Source: Owenia fusiformis (lineage: Eukaryota > Annelida > Polychaeta > Sabellida > Oweniidae). Taken from it: a stretch of DNA of 64,000 bases. This document shows positions 1 to 11,600 of the stretch, piece after piece. A program made the translations under genes and the position numbers. Under the pieces are notes generated by a model that worked only from the letters and a program-made list of their open reading frames with translations, did no database searches and was not told the DNA's origin. The stretch's first letter is position 1. Every line of letters begins with the position of its first letter. The DNA lies in contig CAIIXF020000010.1 in assembly GCA_903813345.2 (NCBI GenBank), positions 15,428,181 through 15,492,180 on the forward strand, given 5' to 3'.

Positions 1-504
1 AACTTTATTCGAGGGGATATAAGCTTCTTATAAAATGTAAATGATGCACGATTGTTGGGTCTTGGGTCGAGTCTATTCATTTGAACGTATATACAGGGCG
101 TTCAATAAGTATTGCTTGTTTCGCTGTTTGTTATTTTGCTCTCATCTTTATGGAACTCTTGATATGGTCAAATTTTTATGTTGTCAGTTTGTATTATATA
201 TTAACTTACAAAGAACTGTGAACTCTATGGAATGTTGATTATTTAAACTACGAAAATCTTGTATTAAGACATTGGATGAGGGTAGTAGCCCGAACTCAAA
301 GTCTAGGATACAAGACAAGAGTACATTCAACATACATTTAACATGTGTTTAACTCATTGAGTAAAGTGATTAAATTATTTTCACACATCACGTTGTGAAA
401 AACATTGCTATCAATTTCGAAACTCTGAACCTAAATGACCTAAATTGTCCATATTTTTAATTAGTACATTGTTATACTAGTATGTGATGGTTGCATTTCT
501 TTAC
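1..504. other. AT-rich stretch, no gene seen
   Basis: No exon, RNA gene or recognisable repeat is visible here. It lies downstream of the minus-strand cysteine-rich gene. If the last recovered exon of that gene is not terminal (a GTGAGT donor overlaps its stop), further exons would lie here or beyond the window edge. Confidence 0.4.
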
Positions 505-2370
505 TCACAGTAATAATGCCTTTATGGGCAGTGGTCCATACTCTCCGGATCTCATGAAGGTACATGAATAAGTGACATTCACATATTCTCCAGGACTTAG
601 GTTTTCTGGGTTATTTTCACTTGGACCTTTACAGCTGATTGCACATTGTACAGCTTCTTCCGCCACTATTATATTTTTTTTGTATGAACATATTAAAAAT
701 GTTTTATTAGCAATTCATTGAGACGCATATAAGTTACATCAGTAAATTGTGATACTTACTGAAAGTAAGTGGCATTTTATTCAAATTACCTTTACACTTG
801 CTATTCCTGCAGTAAAGATCTTTGAAACATTCTGGACTTCTAGAACAGTCGGAGCCTTCTCTTTTCTGTGCTTTGCAGTATCCGTTCTTCAGTGTCGCAA
901 AGCCACCAGCGCTGCAGTACTTGTTCTTGCCATAAATCCTGCAGTCAGTATCTGTTTTGCATCTCTCAGTACATCCTTTTAAAAGAATGCCAGGGATTAG
1001 GTAATCCGGGAGCTCTTTTTGTAATCCTTACCCCAAATATGTCATGCCCTGTGCCCTGTGCCCTCGGAAAATATGAACGAATGGGGGGGGGGGGGGTAAT
1101 AGCCGATTTCTGCTAGAGTAAGTACACGGAATGGTGAATCTGTTATTTAAGGAATAAATAATGATAGGCCATTCAATATGGTGAAATTCAGCACGAGTTG
1201 GACAGAATGTCGTACAAAGCACGAACCGAAGGTGAGTGCATTTGTACTGACATTCTGTCCAACGAGTGCTGAATTTCACCATATTGAATGGCCTATCATT
1301 ATTTATTCCGATTCAAACATATAAAAAATGAAACATTGTTCAGAGAATTGGGGATTGGAGCTACATGAGATACACCAAACTCGAGCTCGCTGTTATTTTC
1401 GCCATTCCCAGGTGTGACGTCACAATGCAAATACAATACGTAGATTCCCGGATGATTGGATAGAGCACGGTCGTGCATCTATGGAGAATTAGAGAACGTT
1501 CTATATTGGCTATGCTGCATTCTGATTGGTTGAGAAATTCAATTAGAGCACGGTCATGTTTGAATCTAGGTTTTTGAACCGAGCCGATACGCTTGTATGA
1601 ACTCAGTAAGAAACTGAATGTTACATCTCTGAAGAGTGAAAATGAGTACATTTGGAGTTTAAGGAAATAAAGTCAAGTAACATCTCTTATCATGTTTTAT
1701 AGATACATCGCGCCCCCTCTGGTCACCCCCTCCGTTCTAGTATTTTAATGCAATTCACTATTAAAATGTTTTTAATTATGATCTGTTTATCGTTCACATT
1801 ATTATATAATTTCATAAAAAAGACACTTGAACGCAGTTCTCACTTTTCTCAATTGGATCACTGTCCACTACCTCCTCACAGGTTGACGATCCCTTACACA
1901 TGCTATTTTTGGTACACAATTCTCCTGGTTTGACCATCTTCTCACATAGACCAGTCTTGGTATTGCAGTAATCTTTCACTCTACACTTGCCATTATCCGT
2001 ACATGATCTCGCAGCATTGGCTACCAACAGAAAGGTAAATACGCAGAGTTTTGTTTTTGTATAGATGAAGGCCAGCAAAAGGCTCTGAATTTATCCATTC
2101 CTTTTCAAATGGAAGTATCGTTCAATGTAGCAATTGGGATGTAGTCCCCGACTAAGACACTTGCGCACTCTATATCATGGTTTCTCAAATGTACTTAAAT
2201 AAGGATATGTACATATGTATATGACGACGAGGCGCTACACATATGTATGTGTCAACTTTCACTAAAAATTATTTATTTGAATGTGTTTTGTTATCATAAA
2301 ATCGTAACGACATATCCTTACCTGATACAACAAAGAGTATCAACACTCCAGAAATAATTTGTAGATTCAT
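505..2370 (-). CDS. small secreted cysteine-rich protein (4 exons)
   Basis: Exons read on the minus strand: 2370-2322, 2020-1844, 975-790 and 665-505, all joined by phase-1 introns with GT-AG borders. Exon 1 encodes a signal peptide (MNLQIISGVLILFVVS, then ANA). Exons 2 and 3 encode two cysteine-rich modules with paired C-x5-C spacings (CTDNGKC, CRVKDYC; CKTDTDC, CFKDLYC), separated by a dibasic EKR. Exon 4 adds a short region with four cysteines and an NVT glycosylation sequon. The total is about 190 aa. The spacing loosely recalls EB-module or Dickkopf-like cysteine folds, but I do not recognise the family. The protein is presumably secreted through the ER. The end is uncertain: a GTGAGT donor overlaps the stop at 507-505, so exon 4 may continue into an exon not seen. 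No function is assigned. Confidence 0.68.
1151..1309. repeat. 159-bp foldback repeat, copy 1
   Basis: A near-perfect palindrome with arms beginning GGAATAAATAATGATAGGCC. A second copy of exactly the same length lies at 46779-46937 in the opposite orientation. In both places it abuts, with one base between, a MITE with ATTCAAACAT ends. It sits in intron 2 of the cysteine-rich gene. Confidence 0.85.
1311..1565 (-). mobile_element. MITE with ATTCAAACAT terminal inverted repeats, copy 1
   Basis: Inverted ends ATTCAAACAT and ATGTTTGAAT bound a 255-bp unit without coding capacity. Related copies lie at 46375-46777 and 53298-53512. The shared core includes a CATAGCCAATATAGAACGTT-like stretch and a GTGACGTCAC-type motif. 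It is probably a non-autonomous DNA transposon; no target-site duplication can be fixed. Confidence 0.7.
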
Positions 2371-3100
2371 CTTCAATGGTGACGTTTCAAACGTTCTCTA
2401 GAAGCACACTGCCTTCAGCAATTTGTAAAACGTTGACTTTCCCGTTTTATATTGATATTTCTTTATTTTAAGCGGTCATTTTATTGAATATATTGATATT
2501 AGTAATATACGAATTATTAACTGTCATGTATATTAATGGTCGTGATTTTGATTAATTATAAATAGCATGATATGTGGTCAGGCAGCTCTCATGACCCAAA
2601 TATCATCAATGGTAAAGTGTTTATTACTTTTTTAAAATGACATGTGTAATGTTTTATCTATTAATTTCATATCGTTGACCATTTTCAATTCACCATGTGA
2701 TCACTGAGAAGGCCCGCAGTTGCTATAGTACGTAGTAGTAGAAATTCAAATGGAACGTATGAGTCTAGTCAATGAGATTTCATTTGTGGACTTGTAGTTG
2801 TATTAGATCATATGATCGAGTTATTGAGTGTCAGTCAACAACCCTGAATTTATACTGCAAGGTTGATCCTAGAGTGTTATTGCGAAACGTGAAGGCAGCC
2901 AGAGGTAGACATATTAGAAGTGTGGCGCCCAGGGTCCAGTTTGAATGCTTTCGAAAATGACGACGCATGAAATTGACATTGTAATTATTTATAGAGAAGA
3001 CCAATTTTAAAAGAACCTAGAGATTTCAACCTATATATATTCCAAGAAAATAGTCTTATCGTTCTGTTAGGATGAGTTTAGGTGTCACGAGCATCTAGTT

Positions 3101-3582
3101 CCTGTTTTGAAAACATATTCTGAAAATGGAAACTGGATAAAACATCATTAAGTCTTATTTCTTTACTCACAGTAAAAATTCCTTTATGGGCAGTGGTCCA
3201 TACTTTCCAGATCTCATGAAGGTACATGAATAAGTGACATTGACGTATTCTCAAGGTCTTCGGTTTTCTGGGTTATTTTCACTTGGACCTTTGCAGCTAA
3301 TTGCACATTGTACAGCTTCTTCAGCAACTATATATAATTTTGTATGAACTATTTACCTAATATGAACATATTAACTTTTTTTGTGAAATACTTGCTGGGA
3401 AATTCATTCAAAACGCAGTTGGACATATTTATATTAACTTTGTTTGTGAAATGCTTGCTTTGAAATTCATTGTAAACGCATTGTATGAACATATTAACTT
3501 AGTTTGTGAAATGCTTGGTGGGAAATTTATTCCAGTTTTGAAAACATATTCTGAAAATGGAAAATGGATAAAACATCATTAA
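3101..3582. repeat. direct repeats enclosing a decayed tandem array
   Basis: A stretch of about 50 bp starting CCTGTTTTGAAAACATATTC at 3101 recurs at 3531-3582. Between them lies the pseudo-exon at 3168-3327 and then about three degenerate units at roughly 3340-3530, each containing TATTAACTTNGTTTGTGAAA and a GGGAAATTCATT-like end. The arrangement suggests local duplication that also copied the last exon of the cysteine-rich gene. Confidence 0.55.
3168..3327 (-). pseudogene. broken duplicate of the cysteine-rich gene's exon 4
   Basis: Closely matches exon 4 of the minus-strand cysteine-rich gene (665-505), including the preceding AG and the trailing GTGAGT donor. An in-frame TGA at 3253-3251 interrupts it where the intact copy has a glycine codon. 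No copies of exons 1-3 were seen nearby, so it appears to be an isolated decayed exon 5' of the gene. Confidence 0.7.
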
Positions 3583-3915
3583 TTTTTTTAGCTTGGATAC
3601 TTACTCGACATGCATTTTGATATTAGTGGCATAATTGTGAATAGTTTCAAATTAATTTAATGTAGTGATCCGACTTTTTCCAAAATTATTCATATATTTG
3701 AAAAAATTACTTTTGCACAGCCAGTTTACATAGTAGAGACTAGCGTACAGTGTACTTGCATTTTACTGCTAATGTTTATTGTACAGAAAATATCCGACTT
3801 GAAATAAATATTGATATGATATGATATATGATCTTTTTATATGGCATATCTTTTGCATTCGTTTAACTTCGAGGGCTTCGTAGTATAACTCTGCGTGAAG
3901 GGTATATGACACATA

Positions 3916-4790
3916 CACTCCCCTTCATAAGTTTGGCAACCTTTTTTCCTCATTGAACTACGTGTTAAAGCCTCTTTACGTTTGAATTTTTATTTACTTA
4001 ACCGGCGATGAAATAACTTATAATATTGATGGAAACGAAACTTGACTTTATTTCCAATATCTCAAAATTTTCTCAATTTTTTTCCTCAATTACAATAGGT
4101 CATAAATTGATGATAAATTTGATGACTTTTTGAAAATCGTCATTCCCATGTAATCCAATGGGAAATGGAGGGTTCGGGGCAAATCAGAAATCAGGATATC
4201 TTTTCAGTAAAAGATTCAGCAAAAAATATTTGTATATAGAAAATTGAATTGTCTAACTTTTTTGAACACTAAGTGTTTAGTTTATGTGATGAATATTAGA
4301 GTTACAGCCCTTCAAAGTCATTTTTGAAAATAAATTTTCGCCTCCTGTGTTATTTCAATGGGAGAGGTTTTTTGAAAAACAATTTTGACTTTAAAGCCCT
4401 ATAACTTTGTTGAACCTTAAGAAACATATCAATTTTTTGTTAAATTAAGTTAGCAAATTCAATTGCCTGCCTAACTCATATTTTTTGCAAGGACTCGGAT
4501 GGATGGATATTCAGTCATATGTCTTGCGGCAAACCTACCACTTCCCATTGGTTAACATGGGAATGTCGATTTTCAAAAATTCATCAAATTTATCATAAAT
4601 TTTCGACCTATTGTAATTGAGGAAAAAAATTGAGAAAATTTGGAGGTATTGGAATTAAAGTCAAATTACGTTTCCATCAATAGTATAAGTATTTTTATCG
4701 CAGGTTAAGTAAATAAAAATTCCAAGGTAAAGAGGCTTTAACACGTAGTTCAATGGGGGAAAAAGGTTGCCAAACTTATGGAGGGGAGTG
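3916..4790. mobile_element. foldback DNA transposon with ~280-bp inverted repeats, TA target
   Basis: Ends CACTCCCCTTCATAAGTTTG and its reverse complement are flanked on both sides by TA (3914-3915 and 4791-4792). The inverted arms extend inward for about 280 bp with moderate divergence. The interior has no transposase-like ORF. The ends and TA duplication suggest a Tc1/mariner-mobilised non-autonomous element. Confidence 0.8.
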
Positions 4791-5654
4791 TACATGTACA
4801 TGTTATTTCTTTCGAGGGTTTCAAAGTATAGAAAAGGGATCAATACCACTGCTTGGTTATCTGTCGTGAAATGTTCATAGTGGCAATAAACAAAACATCG
4901 TACTATTGTTCTGAATGCGTTTTAGAAACGCGCTAAACATTTAAATATAAGAATAAGTGGTTTCATTTGCCTACTTTAAATTGTAAGAATCTTTTTTATT
5001 TATGTATGTGAATGTTAAGCTACAATTGGAGCCATTGCCATATATGGCAATTTTTGAAAAATTTCTTGTAAATTGGACATTTTTAAACATTTTTTGGAGC
5101 TTGTCTTGTATATTGCATGTATAGAGAACAATATCATAATAGCACTGATTTCTCAAAACCTTTACGGATCCATGAAACATCCCAGCGAATTTTGCGTATC
5201 GGGAACAGCCTGATTGGGGTTGGAGAGTGGAGACTACTTTCCTTTCCCAATTGCTATGCAGACAGAGACTTCTAAGTGTTTGGAATATAATGCAAACATC
5301 CTTAGACCTTGAATTATACAAAGAGAAATATGAAATAAAAAATTCACATTTGCCGCTGGGGTAAAGGGTATTTAATCGCCAAATATAATATCCTATATGT
5401 TGAATAGAACTTCCAAGATTTGATTGGACACAATAAATATTTGTTCAACAATAGCTTTGGATTATATCATTGAACACTATCGGCCCAGTAAAGTCTTAAC
5501 CTCTATAGAGAGCTTATCGATTTCGATATTGCCATAATAAACTAAGTGACAATTGAAAATATGAAGCCAAATTGGACGTCGGTCAGTAACCAAAATATCA
5601 TATCTCAAAAAAAGCAGAAGTTATGTTGAAACAAGAATTTTTCGCGTCCAAACA
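4791..5654. other. upstream region of the ADAM gene, no feature recognised
   Basis: AT-rich sequence between a foldback transposon and the ADAM start codon. It should contain the ADAM promoter, but no TATA box or initiator stands out. A 116-codon minus-strand ORF at 4971-5321 has no recognisable domain and was not called. Confidence 0.35.
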
Positions 5655-8600
5655 ATGAATTTAGTCTTGATTGTGTTCACTGTTCACCTGCTATCTTTGG
5701 TATTGGTAGCTGCAGGTGATGGTGTTCAAAGGACATCGAAGACGATAAAAAGATCTATTCCGTATGTAGGGAAGGAGCATCATGAAAAGCTGATTCCGAT
5801 TCAGCTTGATAAAAATGGAAGGAACAAACGAGATTTATCGACTACAATGTTTGGACAGGAACATGCAGAAGCCACGACATTTTTATTACAAAGGAAAAAT
5901 TCTGATGATATCATTTTAGATCTAAAGTTAAACAGGTAGATGAGTTTTTTTTTATAATAGAGGTTATTTAAAACAATCTTCAATGTACTTCAATTAAGAT
6001 ATAGCTTAAGAGGGAAAGGGTCACGACTAGTGTTCTACCCTATGAGATAAGTGAATAATAAAACTCGGCACCAAAAATTATTTCTGTATTTTCTCATAAT
6101 ACGAGTCATGAAGTATCTCTGGCGTGAACATTAAAAATTTCAGCATACCCATTATCCAATTAGAATCGGTTGAACAGTAGTACGAACATCCCAACACATT
6201 TGCTACATATTGCAAATTTTAAAAACAAGTTACTTTTCACATTAGTTAGATCGTATCATCATCAAAACTGTTAAATCATGTGGAGCAGCGAGTCAGATCA
6301 TCAGCTTTCTAAGATCATCAGCTTTCTTAAACTTTCCAGAGAATCTTTTTTCTTTTTTCAGAGAATTGATTCCTAGGAACATAGTAGAAGTGACGCACAG
6401 TAGAGATCATGGCAGGAGGGAACAGCACGTGACACCCGAGCACTGTTACTACCATGGTTCAGTGCGGGATATGGCAGAATCCCTTGTAACGATTAGCACC
6501 TGTGATGGTTTGAGGTAAGATACAACGTTGGCGTTATTAGATCAGATACTGCAATAAAATACGTTGCCGAATTGATCAAAATATATACCCAATATAGAAA
6601 AGATAACCACATAAATATGTTTTCCAACATGGAATCTATTTGCCACACAGATTGATATGCTCCATGCAAAAGGTTAGTTACCAAGGTTTTATCCCATGCA
6701 ATAAGTAGCCAAATAAATTTGCATCACAAGCAATAAGGTATAGTAGTTGCATACATATTTATCCCATTGCTTCATAAATCCCCAGTTATAATGTAGCCTA
6801 TAAACAGGAAGCTGTTACTATTCCATGTAGGCCCACTCTCATTTTTAAAATGAATTAATAAATTAACTTTCAGGGGCCATATTGCAATAGCTGACCAAAC
6901 ATATCATATTGAAAGAGACGATATTGCATCCAACACTCACATACTTATACCGACGGACATCAAGTCAACTCGTACATGTGGCCATACAAACCTTACAGCG
7001 TCCGTTGAATTTGAAGGAGTATTTCCACATGGTCCTACCAATAATATACGCAAGGTAAGATTGAAGCATATCTCAACCCATACAAATATAATTGAGAATC
7101 TGGTATATCTATCATGTAATAGAGTTAATCATCCTGTCGTTTATCAATTTGATTCTTTGAAAACATGTCCCAGATACAGTGTGAGCCAAAACATATTTGG
7201 GTGATTACGCCTGGGTGATAACGCCTTTCTTTAATAAGTAAATGGAGTTACCTGGTTAAGCTTTCAGCTATTTGTGATTATTAAATCGTTTATCACATGG
7301 TATGAATATTCCTTCCACACTCACAGAGGTATTCCATATTTTCTCTAGGTATAGTTTTCTTAGCAAACTAGTAGTAGTTTTCAATTCAATTTAAATTGCA
7401 GAAACGAAATGCCATCACTCAATTCAACACTGGAGTTGCTACAAGATATGTTGAGCTCTTCCTGGTTTTCGATACATCCGCAGTAAGTGTATCAAGAAAT
7501 GTGTTTATCAATCAATTTATTAATTACATTACGGTATTTTTGTATTTAATCAATTTCATATATTGATTTAAAATATTTAGGGCATAAACGTTCGGACATG
7601 TAGTGTATAAAGTATCAGCCAACTCATTCTTAAGATGTGCTCTTTCGATCAAGGTAGGTATAAAACATCAAACACCCAACACACTTATTTTTGCAGTATG
7701 CAACATATGGTTCCCTGGCAGCCACAAGGACAAAGGCGTTGGAGATAGCGAACGCAGTGGATGCCGTACGTATCACTCAATAATCTCTCTAGTGCCAAGT
7801 TGCCAACCACTAAGTTTTAAAGAACTTATTTAAAGTCATGTCTTGTTCCAGAACGATTTTTGGGATTGGTATTTTGAAGACAAAACACAAATGGAGAAAA
7901 GAGAAATCACAATCAAGAGAGAAATCAATAGAGACATCTTACATTTAAAACGTGACAACAACGTTTGAGAAATGTGACACTATAGTTTTTTGTTTCAGTT
8001 CTATAAAAGCTTGAACATGAGAGTCCCTCTGGTTGGAGTAGAGTATTGGACAGACAGCAACAGGGCCACCGTAACGTCTAACTATGATACCACAATAGAC
8101 AATTTTTGCACATATAGTGCTGACTCCATTCCACGTGATACAACTGACTTCGATGTGGCACATCTCATCACGTAAAACAATTAGCCAATACACACTTTAC
8201 AAAATGTGATGCCATGATCATTATTCGAATGAAAGAAAGTGTCAGATATTTTGGACTCAAATTTTTCTATGTCATGTATTTTCTCTAAAATTTCCCATAG
8301 TGAATACTTTATTTTTGGGGAACTAAATATTTTTACTATAGCCTGTATGTCTTTATAGAGGAGTTGACCTAACAGGCAGTGTTGTGGGTTACGGAACAAC
8401 AAATACAATGTGTAGCACATCGAGGAACTGTGGCATTAATGAAGACAACTCCATCCTCAGTGGTGTAGCATCAACTGTGGCACACGAGCTTGGTCACAAC
8501 CTGGGAATGTTACATGATGATGGAGGTACGATTGTCATACTATTTTTAGCAGTATTTCTGTATATTATTTCAAGAAAGGTCCATTCAATGCAAATGTGCT

Positions 8601-11600
8601 TAGAACTGCTCTATTTACCATCTCTTTAAGATTACGAGTGCCGAAAATTCTGAAGGAATTGGTAACATTTTGGTTTTGTCACAATATCCCTAGTTTTTTT
8701 TCAAATTCTTGCATGGTTTCTTTTATAGAATTCAGTTCACAATGAGAGTTACCGTGTATAACACATTCAAACAGACATTATATAATATTTTTCGTGATTT
8801 TAGGGTCATGCAGCTGCGAATGGAGTGGTGGATGCATTATGGCAGCAGTTGGGTGAGGATTTTCTCCAGACGTGTAATCTTTTGAAGTGCTCAAATCAAA
8901 CGAATGCATGCGTTAAAGAGAGAATCAGATATAGCGAGCAGGCTAAACAAAAAATTGTTTCAATTTTAAAATATTTTTGTCTCATGTCATTCCTTGTCAT
9001 GTCTATTTTCTAAAAATCACAAAAGTGCATACTTTATTCCAGGAAAACTAAAGATTTTTACAATAATGTATTATTTTTTCTATAAGAATGGTTACCATTC
9101 TTTTTATTTGGGAGAATTTAAACATTTTTCACTCATTTTTGCACTTTAAATCATTCATAACTTCACCAATTTATAAGATATTGTGAATTTTTTGGGAGAT
9201 ATTGTATTTGTTATTGTAAGGAATAGATTGGTAGGTCAATTATACATGTTGCTTGTAATTTTGTCACCCCATGTAGATCAGATTCTGCCTTTAAGCTAGA
9301 GACACACCCAGAATATTATACAAGCGGTTGCTGAACATCGAGTTTCCTTTTTCAATATACCATTATTTTATAGGATTGCATCTGTATTAACAATTTAGCA
9401 TTATTTGTCTTATTTCAGAACTTCAGACCCCCAGGCATTTACAGATTGTAGTAATAATGCCTTAAACTCCAATGTGTTTACATGCCTAAGCGATGCCCCT
9501 ACATCATTGTACAGTGACCCTGTGTGTGGTAACGCCATCAAGGAGGCCGATGAAGAGTGTGACTGTGGCACTGCACAGGTATAATATATATTTTACCTGT
9601 TTTATGAAAATTAATTTACAAACGAGGGAAGAACTATGTGTGCACAATTGCAAGTAGCAACGGAAAAGTACCAAAAATGGTAAAGGAAAACAAACCCCAA
9701 CTATCCCAAATTATAATCCAACATGAAAAGGCTTGATGAATATGTATGCACAGGTGCCAAATAGAAAGGACTAAGAATTGTTACAGAACACAGCAAGAAA
9801 AACGAAACATATAAGAGTACACCAGCCATAAGGAAAACAAACCCCAACTATCTCAAATTACAATCTAACTTGAAAAGAAACAGTATCTTATACACCCCCC
9901 CCCCTCCGCCCACCATTCAAGTACCAATATCATGATCAGAAGCCATAACACCAAAGAACCTTTCATCCATACTGTATTCTTTACAATAATATAGAAGAAA
10001 TAAAGACGCGAGGGTATCGGTTCCACACAAGGCCGTTTAAAAACACTCACTATAAACGATATACTACAGCTTAGTACAAATTCTGAGAGTCATTCACATG
10101 GATTACCAAAAGAGGGGAGACCAAAGACATATCAAGAGAAAGAAACATTTCCAAAGCTATGATCTAAGCCACAGAGAAACAAAAACGTTTAACACCCTTA
10201 CACTTATTACACTCCCTTACCATTTAGGAATAAGCATTACAAACGAGACCTTTGGATATGCTGATATCAAAACAAGACAAAGATACAAACTGACGATCGT
10301 ATTTAAGACCAAGCCTAGATTAAGGAAATCACGTTTGCTTAATAAACAGCAAAACATCACCGAACGCCGAACACCGTCAACAAAAAAGAGAGAGACTATA
10401 ACGATATATCATCACTTGTGGTGGTGACATAAAAACTGAATATACTATTACATATATGCATATCTTTTAATAGGAATGCCCAACCACAGATCCATGTTGT
10501 GAGGTAGGAACCTGTAAATTGAAGGCATCATCGCAATGCGGTGGAGGAGAATGCTGTTCAAACTGTACATATTCCATGCAAGGGACTTTGTGTCGAGCCG
10601 CCAATGGGGAATGTGATCTCAATGAAACCTGCAGTGGAAACTCGGGAGAGGTATGTTGACGACAGTAGTGTTGTTGATGTTGATTAATGGATGCACATGT
10701 ATGTGTTATAAGAAATATTTGTGATTATCAATCTAATCACGACATATAAGCTATAAAGTATCAGATCCATCATTTGCTCCGGAGAAAACATGATTACATT
10801 AATTGATGTGTCACGTCCTAATGAAAAACGTGTTATTGTTGCATTCTTAATGTTAAAGAATGCTAACATTTTGTACATTTTTGCAGTGTCCGACAGATGT
10901 TGAGAAGATAGATGGCACGTTGTGTTACAACGACACGGTAAGTTTTTATCTCCAAGTGACCTTAACTGGAGTTTCTCATAATTTACAAAAACAAACATAT
11001 AATTGTTCACGACATTGCAATTCCAATGCGAAAGAGTGCTTTTTCCGAATGTTCTACCCACTGACCGTTCATTTGAATGCACGTTACTTTTGTTTTATTC
11101 AAATAAATGGGGTTATAAGCGAGAAACTCCAGGGTTTATGTGAGAAAATAAATAATCCAGTCTATGCAAACATCAATTGTGCCCTGTGAGAGAAATCCCA
11201 AGTACTAGAATTCGGTTAGATAATTACATGTTTTAGAGCTATTTGAAATCAAATATATTGCATATACTTTAAACAAGGCAAGGGGTGAATAATATCGTAC
11301 CTAAATTTAGCAGTGTGTGCTTGTTGGTCAAGAAGGCAAGATGGCCACCGAAACGTTAATTATTCAGCGCGCGAACTTCTAACCATGTTTTTACCATCGA
11401 GTTTATGTTAATGTTTTACCGATGTGAATTGTGTTAAGATAGATATATTATCGATCATCATCGTGTTTCTAAATGGGGTTAGGAACTTAGGATTGTCCCC
11501 CTTTCTGATCAATTGTTAGTCAGGGCAGAGATGACCTTTTCTTGGGGATTGTTCCAGTCGTTAACAAGGTCTCAAGGCAAGACTTCCTCTGGCTAATTGA

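Noticed and set aside
4971-5321. 116-codon minus-strand ORF
   Set aside because: No signal, domain or splice context; length is within chance for AT-rich DNA.
7857-7970. Candidate extra ADAM exon after GTTCCAG
   Set aside because: It lacks a usable donor and would interrupt the conserved join AVDA-FYKSLN between exons 5 and 6.
10098-10427. 109-codon plus-strand ORF
   Set aside because: Lies within ADAM intron 9, has no domain, and the exons on both sides join in frame without it.
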